Assembly: GCA_014382495.1 (NCBI GenBank)
Contig: JACNJR010000041.1
Span: 1 to 39,003 of the forward strand
DNA from: Candidatus Cloacimonadota bacterium
GTDB lineage: Bacteria; Cloacimonadota; Cloacimonadia; JGIOTU-2
Reading direction: 5' to 3'
DNA: 39,003 nucleotides
Shown here one piece after another: positions 18,101 to 26,123 of the stretch. Both the position numbers and the translations under genes were made by a program. Position 1 is the stretch's first letter; every line of letters begins with the position of its first letter. The notes beneath the pieces were generated by a model. It saw only the letters and a list, made by a program, of their open reading frames with translations, had not been told where the DNA came from and did not search any database.

Positions 18101-20848
18101 TATAGAAACATTTCTTAGGACATTTCCTGATTGAGTTACAGTTGTGCCTGTGATATACGCTTCATAAGGAGTTAATTCAATATTTTGATTGGAAATTGTT
18201 TGACCTGGTCCAACTGTAATATCAAGTGTATCGCCTTCGTCGCAGATAAAACCATTTTTCTCAGCCCAAATTTTATATGTTGCAGAATAGAGATTTAATT
18301 CGTAATTTCCATCATTATCCGAATTTGTCCCTTGGATATAAGAGCCATTGCTGACTTTAAAACCGGTTATTTGAGCATTTGCAATGCTGTTTCCAGAAGA
18401 AAGAATTGTTCCAGAAATTACGCTTGCATTTGGATTCAAAACAAAATTTATACCTTGAATAGTTTGTCCTGCGCCAATAGAAATTGTCTGCGGTTCACTG
18501 CTTGTGTATCCACTTTTAGTTGCTGAGACAAGATATGTTTCGGGACTTACATCGATACTATAATTTCCTGAATTATCTGTAATATCCTGATTGTCGCCGG
18601 CAAAAACAGTTACATCGGAAAGTCCGCTCCCGCTTGATGTTACCGTTCCTTCTATATAGCTGTCGTCAGGAAGAAGTATGAAATTTATACCATTGACAGT
18701 TTCGCCGACAGAAAGATTTAATTGATGTGTATTTTGGGAAGTATAATTATCAAAAATTGCGGTTAATTCATAATTTCCACTTAAAAGATTTAATGTATAA
18801 TTTCCATATTCATTTGTATAAGTGCTAACCGGATTTCCTGCAGATGGAGTAGCTCTTATCTCAACATCTTCTAATACAATAACGCTATTATTTGCATTTC
18901 CATTGACGATATTCGCTTGAGGTGTAAGTATAATATCACTCAAAGTCATTGATGAAGGAGATGAGATTGTAATATCAACAATAGTAGGGTCTGGCGAATA
19001 ATATCCATTTTTCTGCGCATAGATAGACCATTCGCCAAGTTCCAATCCATTAAATTGATATAAACCACTTGAATTTGTAGATTTTGTTCGTGTGATATCA
19101 CCTTTTGTTGCAGTAACAGTTACACAAGAAAGAGGAACGCCAGAAGTATTCTTCACGGCACCTGTTACATCTTTATCGTTCAAAACTAACACCAAATCAT
19201 CAAGATTTGCATTCTCGCCTAAACCGATGTTATATTCTATTGAAGATTGAAGCGAATAACTTTCTTTATCCGCAGTGATTGTCCACATTCCGGGAATAAC
19301 AGCGATAGAATAATTTCCGTTTGAAGTCGTATTTGTTCTGATTTCCCCATCATCTTTTTCAGCCGTAATCTCACAATTTTCTATAAGATATCCATTTGTG
19401 TCTACAACTGAACCATAAAAGAAACAGGTAGAATATTCTAAAGTTATTGGCACATATACAGTATCACCTGGCACAATTAGGTTTGCAGTTTCAGAATTCG
19501 TTTCGTATCCTTCTTTGCTGGCGGTAAGAATGTATTCTCCAAGTGGAAGTGTTTTGTATTCATATCCTGACTGTCCAACCGATAATGGAATATTATCGCC
19601 AGAACCTTCAACAGGGTCAATGATAACATTTGCAAAACCAATTCCAATCAAATCTTCTTCAACTTCGTGATTGACAAATATCTTAAATGTTCCGACCGGA
19701 ATATGATATGTAAATTCAAATGTTTCGCTGCAAGCACTATTTCCATCTTCGTCGGAAGCAATTACTTTCCAAACATATCTCGCATCAACCAAAATTGAAC
19801 TCGCATTGAAATCGATTAAATTATTTGTTGTAACTTCATTCCAAACTGGATATTGAACTTCGCTTCCAGATTCAATTATTATTTCAGAAAGATAAATATG
19901 GTAAGTTGCTGCTTCTTCTACATCACTCCATTCGAATGTGATGTAATCGTCGCCATCGATAATTGTTGTGTCGCCTGGAGTTGTGTTTTCTGGACTAATG
20001 AGTTCTGGTGCTTCGATTGTAATTTCTGCTGCATAAGTAAATCCAAACGGGGTTGATGCAACATCTGAAGTCAAAAGCGGGTCATTGCCGTAATTATTCA
20101 TAACAATCCAATTATAGTCAATTTCATTAACAAGTGGCGGAGCATCGTATGAAAAATTTCCAGATGGATCGGGGGAGCCATAATCTGCGAAATTATTTGG
20201 AGTAATTACCGACCAAATTGGATTTAGTCCAGTTACAACTAAATTGCCTTCGTTATCGTGAGTAAGCGAAAAAGGGCTGTCTGACAAAATTAAAAAATAA
20301 TATGGCACACCTGGATTAGTATCCCAACTAAAAGTAGGCACTTGTTCTTCAATCACTGTTCCATTTGCTGGTGCATTCATACTTACTGCATCCGATGATT
20401 CAATAATTAGCTGAAATTCTGCTGAGGTCCACTCTTGCACCGCATTGTATATTACGCAATAATAAACTCCAACTCCAATTCCAATATCATCTGCACACGT
20501 TTCAATACTTGATCCATCGTTAATATTTACGCCAAAACCCGAAATTCCGCTTGGTATATAATTATCTATTTCAGTTCCACCTGGAGCAGTTGAATAATAC
20601 AAAATACCTAAACTATCTTCTGGAAGCCAGGAAATTCCAAATGTTTCATCTGCTTTGAAGAGATCCATCGGAATTTCTATCAACACAATTTCATTATCAC
20701 GATTTGAAGGGTTAAAAAGTAAATCCTGATTTATATTGCTTTCTGAAAATAGATTAAAATTTGCCGAAAGAAAATTGAAGTTTGCTATAAATATTCCAAA
20801 GCAAATCAAAATTACAAATTTTCTAATGTTCAATTTTTTCATTTTCAT
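12140..20848 (-). CDS. Giant secreted multi-domain protein: FN3-like N-terminus, about 23 carboxypeptidase-regulatory-like modules, FlgD/T9SS-like C-terminus
   Basis: 2902 aa single ORF; repeated GxV.....PL.NV.VTA......T.T.SNGNYSI..L..G.Y.I.A.K.GY; C-terminus LKLLPNPFSPYDQ...KITAKIYTLTGTLVRTI...LNWDGMTKNGKMARNGRYVIQIIAED. Confidence 0.92.
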   Translation of the reverse strand: MKMKKLNIRKFVILICFGIFIANFNFLSANFNLFSESNINQDLLFNPSNRDNEIVLIEIPMDLFKADETFGISWLPEDSLGILYYSTAPGGTEIDNYIPSGISGFGVNINDGSSIETCADDIGIGVGVYYCVIYNAVQEWTSAEFQLIIESSDAVSMNAPANGTVIEEQVPTFSWDTNPGVPYYFLILSDSPFSLTHDNEGNLVVTGLNPIWSVITPNNFADYGSPDPSGNFSYDAPPLVNEIDYNWIVMNNYGNDPLLTSDVASTPFGFTYAAEITIEAPELISPENTTPGDTTIIDGDDYITFEWSDVEEAATYHIYLSEIIIESGSEVQYPVWNEVTTNNLIDFNASSILVDARYVWKVIASDEDGNSACSETFEFTYHIPVGTFKIFVNHEVEEDLIGIGFANVIIDPVEGSGDNIPLSVGQSGYEYKTLPLGEYILTASKEGYETNSETANLIVPGDTVYVPITLEYSTCFFYGSVVDTNGYLIENCEITAEKDDGEIRTNTTSNGNYSIAVIPGMWTITADKESYSLQSSIEYNIGLGENANLDDLVLVLNDKDVTGAVKNTSGVPLSCVTVTATKGDITRTKSTNSSGLYQFNGLELGEWSIYAQKNGYYSPDPTIVDITISSPSSMTLSDIILTPQANIVNGNANNSVIVLEDVEIRATPSAGNPVSTYTNEYGNYTLNLLSGNYELTAIFDNYTSQNTHQLNLSVGETVNGINFILLPDDSYIEGTVTSSGSGLSDVTVFAGDNQDITDNSGNYSIDVSPETYLVSATKSGYTSSEPQTISIGAGQTIQGINFVLNPNASVISGTILSSGNSIANAQITGFKVSNGSYIQGTNSDNDGNYELNLYSATYKIWAEKNGFICDEGDTLDITVGPGQTISNQNIELTPYEAYITGTTVTQSGNVLRNVSIDIEEVNNPENSYSTVSGVYGNFSLIVTPLVEYNIIGSKTGYSSDEATTEVPLELEQSFSTELTLSALSSSVNGYVKSYDYEGNLYPLGQVTIQAVQDTNTFQTTSASNGEFTLGISQGEYEITAYKNGYLQNTINLEINPGSTIDTTLFLEENFSTIQGTITDATIGNSIENAFISANLSSGGGGATYSNSSGFYILENILPGFYYTITITKENYEIEILTNIVIPAGATITKNAELTSLTSTLKVEVVNQNSNPLSNVTISAENDLTGVITSDVTNSDGFCQLTGLAGYVEYNISASKTNYVCDDTLITIEPNETLTLKFTMELTNASITGKVIDDESIGLGNVEVCAVSLDGFSGNTTTDPVGNFTLQNLNPNRDYVITLSLEDYTDVQPDTIPLYQASYDTTLIMIPNNKSITGVVVDQEGNTLENVDVTATSPTASSAGITNSDGQFSLQELAPYETYTVATDKYQQGWENTDTVFTIEDDPVNSMPNSLTMSLHTSEFVGTVTNDVTGDPVQGAMITIQAENGNTYSGTSQPDGTYSIKFLYEGNYDFTISKQSYETKIIDSVYVAHRSETTQNIDLTYTDSIDISGYLIDTDNRPIDSTSINLFNQEQLLSDTTDSGGLFIFENVNPYTTTTIGSNLPSDDYDNADTLISVETENITNINLVIDIHSAKISGIIEDTTSNPISNAEVVLAFGDEIQNFITSENGNYEFSYLYEENYELSATRPGYVAQSEMLDLEDFEILNYNFQLEPELGSISGIVKNSEETFLKNVIVTLCHNDEEFIDTTSAAGVFSISNLQELHNYSLTCSKLGYNDYSHPDSLTTDSTDVSITLDMIPNSVLGTVYDDGVEVGSSLITAKNLDGFSNETYSNEFGDFSITGLSGYYDIWAEVGDDLVSQFQGIGIENGQPICIDIELMQASHIIGEVYYNDNPKAGVIVYASNIMSGQVMSDVTDSNGKFDVPGITAGTYDISIILEGFTAEETFPQVEIDEGQTVELPRFNLSFLENSISGGVYENESKDGIANAKVKLFKNDEVIDSLVTTSNGSILFSNLEDGIYHVSVSHLGYEDIPDTIVSLSGGISDPSTVDFYLTQKLLTIFGLVKNTNSEPLQAAVVFAERNGNTYSDTTDAEGSYSIQVDSIGIYSIYAEKENYYISEISEIELTSDQNNCYLELILQPKPSKLTGEIWIINKSTDHPNTVHPTSATIILECPENDFEEEISLSQYEFDELSDGNYDLSINATYESINFNFQELDISVSIGDSVYRYNEFIYNPNAANVSGFIKMEDEALPSANIILKDSTNFPIDTTSTNQYGEYIFTDLEDGIYNLQIEAEYDNELFSHDILNISITDDTTIDYTFDYVLCSIEFTITEDGSTPIQNVSVKITSANFNTTIYTDSTGNCSTDSTLHTREYSILISKSTGSFGDYINPLSYTLTLDTLRCYSQEKQLPLQFDKSQIVSQSALDSIKISLHKGTYNDQVFLHYKDADNNEYEIEMTDENDTLLIFKIPPQLKSGDITFWFNSQSDTLGITFSNQSSPYIWTLTSEGMLSHDYSNITPNEALFAYNQETTFEANLWDDAGNCLNDSVDVSGSVFWSLSDSTIGEIEQIPDEKRLILFKAADNNGIGKIKAKVTLKEITIRLETEDIQVKDMHLANLLIDGPNEIQNNESCSFTVSAEGSSMYVDFFEFEPVDSIIGTLEKVQESILYNPDSNFVGQFDLEVWAFDPNDGTEVTAEKQITVYIKLDFPNSPDTLYSGEGCNLTLPEAMLSSGSAKLYLEKVQVSPMQETTVTSELMASVFDIRSTANFAKMPGIIFEFDEGIDLSGIFIAYWDVEKLEWVDASSNGNRKNYEYLQLDSIPCLGEYGVVAESKQLGIYDLKLLPNPFSPYDQIGKNMGLQIIFKISSKISRYPKITAKIYTLTGTLVRTIAENRPMLKGNYEAGEEFTLNWDGMTKNGKMARNGRYVIQIIAEDANHKEEIVKTIILIK
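13746..19700 (-). repeat. Tandem array of about 23 diverged carboxypeptidase-regulatory-like (Cna-B/transthyretin-like) modules, ~86 aa each
   Basis: Modules delimited by eye from GTFKIFVNHEVEED to CYSQEKQLPLQF; ~5.95 kb, about 259 nt per module; boundaries approximate. Confidence 0.8.
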
Positions 20849-22566
20849 TAAAACTCATAAGTCAATGTTGTTCTCAAAATTGGTGAAGGCAAAGCGATTA
20901 GATTTAAATCGATAAATGAATTTTTATAAACTCTGAAACCAAAACCAATTGCTAAAGAACCAAGCGGGATATTTTTCATTGGCTCAACTGTTTCGTCATT
21001 ATCATCTTTGAAACCTTCTAATATCTGGTCGGCAAGAATAAACTGTCCGCTTATTGCCAATCTTCCGTAGCCGACTGCAAACTTGAAATTGTGCTGCATC
21101 TTTAATCCAAGTGTGTAGCTCTTGTGGGTTGTATCTGCATAATCTATGAAATCGCCATTTTCACTCTTATTTCTGCCGTCTTCATATACATCACATTCAT
21201 AATGAAAAGAGAGTTCTCCTAAGGGTTTTTTATAAGATAAGATAAATTTCCAAGGACCATTTTTTGCTGCTGCGCTAAATTCAATTCCACCGGGATAAGA
21301 TAATTCCAGTATATTACTTTCGTAAACGGTTCTGTTTGTATATGTAAGTTCAGCAGGTTTTAGCAGTTCCATGTCAAAAAGTTCCTCGCCATCTAAATTT
21401 AATGCCCCAAGAGTATGTTGAACGATTCTTAAAGAGCCGTTAAGATTTGCTTTTTTCGGCAAATTATAAACAGCATCAAGATATAGCCAATTGTTGGGCT
21501 TATAACTACACGCAAGTTTTGCGCCAAACAGATTTTTATGAAAATCTATTTCAATCGAATCATTCAAAGTATTTCTATAACTAACATTGGGGTCATTAAA
21601 AGCAACATTAATATCGATATCGCCGCCAGTTTGACGAATCATACCGTTTATTTTTGCAGTTAGGTTTGAAACAATGTTACAATCCAAAAAATTCACTCCG
21701 ATTCCGACAGACAAATCGTCACTAATTTTTCTCCCGAATCCAATATCCACTTGGCTAAAATCAATATTAAGATTAGAAAAAAGTTCAATGCCAAGAGGAA
21801 CCAATGTTGTTTCAAGATTTCCATCACTATTTGTCGAAGTATCTTTTATAGTTACAGAAATTCCGTTTCCGATAAGTTCAAAATCAAGCATCAAAGGTTT
21901 ATGAAAAGCGATTCCCCAGCTTCCAAATTCTGTTTGTGAAAATGTATAAGCGAAACCATTCAATCCGCCTATCTGCCCGCCGAAAATATCTATTTCTGGA
22001 TATGTTGGCTCCAAATCTTCAGATTTCATATCTTCAATTCCGTTATCAACTTGCGTCTCTATCATATTGTTCAATTGCCAATAATAATCGCCAGCATTCA
22101 CGGAAAATGATGGGCTGTAATCCAGCGATAATTTTCTCACATTTATTGGAATTTCTATCCTACTAATTTCAAAATCTTTAAGAATTCCAATTAAATCTTT
22201 TCTGGAAGTTTTTTCCACAGGAAAAATCAACGGCACGCCGTCAATTTCCAATCTATCCACAGCTTTTTTTAGGTATTCTATCGATGCTTTTTCAATATCG
22301 ATTGTTGTATATTTCTCGATGAAAACAAGTCCCGCAGGATTGTTGCAAGCAAGGGATGGGTCGTTAATTATCGAAGAAATAGTATTGCCAAAGTTGCTGC
22401 TGTGCGCTCCAATTCCCATCAAGGCGCTGCTATAAAATTTAAAGTTAATTTTATGATTCCCACCTTCAAATGTCGTTATTTCATTATCTGCTAAAAGTGG
22501 AGAAATTAAAATAAATAAAATGACAAAATTACTTATTAAAAATTTCACAATTTTTTTCTTATTCAT
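20848..22566 (-). CDS. FadL/OmpP1-like outer-membrane beta-barrel protein
   Basis: 572 aa, signal peptide, ALMGIGAHSSNFGNTISSIINDPSLACNNPAGLVFIEK; alternating amphipathic strands; ends in aromatic ...LRTTLTYEF. Stop overlaps the giant-gene start as TAATG. Confidence 0.8.
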   Translation of the reverse strand: MNKKKIVKFLISNFVILFILISPLLADNEITTFEGGNHKINFKFYSSALMGIGAHSSNFGNTISSIINDPSLACNNPAGLVFIEKYTTIDIEKASIEYLKKAVDRLEIDGVPLIFPVEKTSRKDLIGILKDFEISRIEIPINVRKLSLDYSPSFSVNAGDYYWQLNNMIETQVDNGIEDMKSEDLEPTYPEIDIFGGQIGGLNGFAYTFSQTEFGSWGIAFHKPLMLDFELIGNGISVTIKDTSTNSDGNLETTLVPLGIELFSNLNIDFSQVDIGFGRKISDDLSVGIGVNFLDCNIVSNLTAKINGMIRQTGGDIDINVAFNDPNVSYRNTLNDSIEIDFHKNLFGAKLACSYKPNNWLYLDAVYNLPKKANLNGSLRIVQHTLGALNLDGEELFDMELLKPAELTYTNRTVYESNILELSYPGGIEFSAAAKNGPWKFILSYKKPLGELSFHYECDVYEDGRNKSENGDFIDYADTTHKSYTLGLKMQHNFKFAVGYGRLAISGQFILADQILEGFKDDNDETVEPMKNIPLGSLAIGFGFRVYKNSFIDLNLIALPSPILRTTLTYEF

Positions 22567-22580
22567 CGATTGATTTCGTG

Positions 22581-25500
22581 TTAAAATTTTATCATACTTT
22601 CGAGTGAAAATGCGATTCCTTTTGTGTTTCCAGGATTTGGTGAACCATAATTTCTGATATCAAAATTAAGTTCCAAATGTTCAAAATCTAAACCACTTCC
22701 AAACGAATAATAAGTTGCTTCGCCAAATCCAAATTCTGCGCGAAATGGCATCCAACTTAGCAAACGATAATCTGTCAAAAGTGAAATTTTAGCTTTTTTA
22801 GAAGTAAAAATACTATTCTCAAATCCTTGCTGATAATCAAGATAAAATGTTAGATTTTTCCATCGATATGTCCCTTCCAAGTGAAGTTCTAATGGGATTT
22901 TCTGCTCAATATTTCCAATCGAAAATGAAGTATCAGAATCGACAATTAATGAGTCGTCAAAATCAGCAAAAAAGATTGAATCGGCAGAAATATTGAAATG
23001 ATGTTCTTCACATTTTTCAGTCCAATTTATATTTCCAAATAAATTTTTCAGAGAGAATCCGACCGCAAATTTTCTATTAATTTGAGAAAAAATTCCGACA
23101 TCAGTTCGAAATCCTGTTCCAGCCGGAACGGAAATTTCTTTATTATCCGAATCGTATCCAGCACTTTTCAAAATCAATTCATTTTCGAAAGAGAATCCAG
23201 CATCTGATGAGCAGAAATTTGATTCAGATTGTTCAAGTTTTGCGTAAGCCAATCCAGTTAAATATCCAAAACTTATTCCTGCATAAACTGGTGGAAAATT
23301 TTTAAGAAAAGGGAGAAATTTTGATGCTGAAAGTTTTTCTCCATATCCAAATTTTGTTTCAACAAACGAAACAAATTCCATATTATTATTCGGAAATTTA
23401 TAAACTGTTTCCCACTCATTTCCATTTAGAAGCAAATCAAAAAATTCTTTGGAAATATTTACAGAACTTGCGATTATTATGTCGTTTGTCAAAGCAAAAT
23501 TTGATAATGAAAATGAACAAATTGGTGCCACTAAATTGATTTCAGAATCGATTCCAAAACCTTCATCAGGAATGTAATCCAGAAAATCCTGTTTATCATT
23601 TTCAGACAAATTTTTGCCCATCAAATCATTGTAATAATCGATTGAAAATGAGTTATTTGAAATATCAAAATTGGATTGAAACAAGTTCATCGAAAAAGAA
23701 TTTTCTTTCAATCCGAGATAAGCGGGATTCCATTTCAGTGATTGAAATCCAGATTTTTTTGAAAGATAAATCATCTTTTCCGCTTCTATCTTTTGCTCAA
23801 ATATTTTTTGAATCGCTTCGAGCGAATTTTGAAGAATTATAATTTCTGGATTATCATCTTTCAATTTTTGCTTGCGAATTTTTAGAGCTTTTTGGTAAAA
23901 TATTTTTGCTTGTGTATATTTTTTTTGACTAAAATATAGTTCGGCGAGATTGGCTTGAATCACAGCAACTTGCAGATGTCCATCGCCAAAAACTTTTTTT
24001 CTGATTTTCAATACTTCATTGAACAGAGATTCTGCTTTGGGAAAATTTTTCTGAATCAGATACAAAACTGCGAGATTATTTTTTGAAGTTGCAATTGTAG
24101 GATGTCCTGATTCAACATTTTTCTTTTTGATTTCCAAAGAGCGTTTATACATCAGCTCGGCTTCTTGATAATTTTTCTGTTCCCTATAGACAGCAGCAAG
24201 ATTGTTCAGTGTCGTCGCAACTTGCATATGAGTGGTTCCGAGCGTCTTTTCAAAAATATCCAAAGCTTGAAGATAAAATGATTCTGCTTCACCATATTCT
24301 TCTTTCGCAAAGTAGAGCAATCCAAGGCTATTCAAGGTTTGAGCGACATCTTGATGTATTTCGCCAAACACTTTTTTGCGAATTTTTAATGCCCGTTTGA
24401 GCAGCAAATCGGTATTTGAATATCTACCTTTGATTCTATACAATTCTGCAATATTATTCAGAGAAGTTGCGATATCAGGATGATTTGGATCTAAAATTTC
24501 TTCACGAATAGATAATGCTTTTTCGAATTTTTCTTCAGCCGCATCATAAAGATTTTGTGCAAAATAAATCAGCGCAAGATTGTTTAACGATTTTGCGACA
24601 TCTGGATGTTTAGCATCAAAAATTTTCTTTCGAATATTTATAGATTTTTTAGCCAAAATTTCTGCTTGCTCATAATTTTTCAAACGCCGATAAATCAGAG
24701 CCAAATTGTCTTGAGATTCTGCAATTTTTGGATGTTCAATATCGAAAATTTCTTTGCGTATTTTCAATGCCTGTTTTGCAAATTTTTTAGCTTCGGAATA
24801 TGCACCTTGTTCGAAATAAAGTAAGGCCAAATTGTCCAAATCTGTAGCGATATTTGGATGATTTTCACCAAAAATGTCTCTATCGTTTTTTAACACTTCT
24901 TTGAAGATTGGTTCCGCCTTTGAGTAAAGTCCGATTTTTCTGTAAATTAAAGCTAGTTCGTGTTTTATAGAAGTTACGATTGGATGCTTGGTGCCAAGAA
25001 CTTGCTGAATTGTTTCAATTGCATCTTTCAAAAGAGGTGCCGCTTTATCGTATTTTCCTTTAGTAATATATGATTTCGCAAGATTTTTCCGATAAATTGC
25101 AATCGTTGGATGATTTGGATTTAATATTTTTTGAATCGTTTGGAGAGATTCTTCGAATAGAGATTCCGCCTTTTCATACTCGCCTTGAGTATAATGAAGC
25201 ATTCCCAAATTATTTTGGGATTGTGCTACATCGGGATGATTTTTACCAAAAAATTCTTTTCGAATTTCGAGTGAGCATTCGTATAAAGATTTTGCCTTAT
25301 CGTATTGACCTTGCGTATAATAGAGCATTGCGAGATTATTCTGCGATTGCGCCACATCCGGATGATTCGAACCGAAAGATTGCTTTCTGATTTCCAAAGA
25401 TTGTTTGAAAAGTTTTTCTGCTTTTGAATATTCGCTTTGATAACGATATAATTCTCCAAGATTATTTAATGTGCTCGCCATTTGCAATGGATTTGTTTCA

Positions 25501-26063
25501 GATGATTCTTGGTAAATTTTCAACGCTCGCTTATACAACGGTTCGGCTTTAGAATATTCTCCTTGAATATGATAAACTAGTGCCAAACTATTCAAAGATT
25601 CAGCAATATTGGGACTATTTTCAGCAGAAATATTTTCACGAATTTCTAATGATTGTTTGGAAAATGATTCTGCTTTTTTGTAATTTCCTTGTGCGTAATA
25701 GAGCAGTGCTAAACTGTTTAGCGTTTGTGCTACATCAGAATGATTTGTTCCAAAAATGTTTTTACGAATCTCCAAAGAGCGCTTGTAAAGAATTTCTGCT
25801 TCGTCGTATTGACTTTGAATATGGTAAAGCAGAGCAAGATTATCTGCTGATTCCGCAACTTCGGGATGCGTTTTTCCGAAAGTATTTTCTGCGACTTTTA
25901 GAGCTTTTTCTGCAACAAGCACAGCTTCAGAATAATTGCCATTTTGATATAACTGAATTGAATTTTCAGTTAATGAAATCCACAATGAATCTTGAGAATA
26001 TACCAATCCAAATATCAAAGAAAATAGCAAGGCAAGCAAAATTTTTAGATTTTTATTTTTCAT
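22581..26063 (-). CDS. Kinesin-light-chain-type TPR array fused to a C-terminal outer-membrane barrel-like domain
   Basis: Listed ORF begins at a TTG (26078); ATG at 26063 gives MKNKNLKILLALLFSLIFGLVYSQ signal peptide. 17 tandem 42-aa units like LNNLALLYxxQGxYxxAExLYKRSLEIRKxxFGxxHPDVAxS, then SLKWNPAYLGLKENSFSMNLFQSNF...barrel-like strands ending ...GIAFSLESMIKF. Confidence 0.9.
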   Translation of the reverse strand: MKNKNLKILLALLFSLIFGLVYSQDSLWISLTENSIQLYQNGNYSEAVLVAEKALKVAENTFGKTHPEVAESADNLALLYHIQSQYDEAEILYKRSLEIRKNIFGTNHSDVAQTLNSLALLYYAQGNYKKAESFSKQSLEIRENISAENSPNIAESLNSLALVYHIQGEYSKAEPLYKRALKIYQESSETNPLQMASTLNNLGELYRYQSEYSKAEKLFKQSLEIRKQSFGSNHPDVAQSQNNLAMLYYTQGQYDKAKSLYECSLEIRKEFFGKNHPDVAQSQNNLGMLHYTQGEYEKAESLFEESLQTIQKILNPNHPTIAIYRKNLAKSYITKGKYDKAAPLLKDAIETIQQVLGTKHPIVTSIKHELALIYRKIGLYSKAEPIFKEVLKNDRDIFGENHPNIATDLDNLALLYFEQGAYSEAKKFAKQALKIRKEIFDIEHPKIAESQDNLALIYRRLKNYEQAEILAKKSINIRKKIFDAKHPDVAKSLNNLALIYFAQNLYDAAEEKFEKALSIREEILDPNHPDIATSLNNIAELYRIKGRYSNTDLLLKRALKIRKKVFGEIHQDVAQTLNSLGLLYFAKEEYGEAESFYLQALDIFEKTLGTTHMQVATTLNNLAAVYREQKNYQEAELMYKRSLEIKKKNVESGHPTIATSKNNLAVLYLIQKNFPKAESLFNEVLKIRKKVFGDGHLQVAVIQANLAELYFSQKKYTQAKIFYQKALKIRKQKLKDDNPEIIILQNSLEAIQKIFEQKIEAEKMIYLSKKSGFQSLKWNPAYLGLKENSFSMNLFQSNFDISNNSFSIDYYNDLMGKNLSENDKQDFLDYIPDEGFGIDSEINLVAPICSFSLSNFALTNDIIIASSVNISKEFFDLLLNGNEWETVYKFPNNNMEFVSFVETKFGYGEKLSASKFLPFLKNFPPVYAGISFGYLTGLAYAKLEQSESNFCSSDAGFSFENELILKSAGYDSDNKEISVPAGTGFRTDVGIFSQINRKFAVGFSLKNLFGNINWTEKCEEHHFNISADSIFFADFDDSLIVDSDTSFSIGNIEQKIPLELHLEGTYRWKNLTFYLDYQQGFENSIFTSKKAKISLLTDYRLLSWMPFRAEFGFGEATYYSFGSGLDFEHLELNFDIRNYGSPNPGNTKGIAFSLESMIKF
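23832..25973 (-). repeat. 17 tandem 126-nt (42-aa) TPR-coding units
   Basis: Protein-level 42-residue period with HPxVAxSLNNLA at each boundary; corresponding 126-nt periodicity in DNA. Confidence 0.88.
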
Positions 26064-26123
26064 TTTCAATTCTTTCAAATTATGCTGAAGACAGCGACCT
26101 CGGAAAATTTACTCTTCCCATAA

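Noticed and set aside
13746-19700. Giant ORF considered as a polyketide/NRPS-like or toxin (Rhs) gene
   Set aside because: No adenylation, ketosynthase or RHS/YD motifs; sequence is transthyretin/Cna-B-like modules throughout.
23832-25973. Regular ~126-nt periodicity considered as CRISPR or satellite array
   Set aside because: Fully explained by 42-aa TPR coding repeats; units are diverged and in frame, with no repeat-spacer structure.
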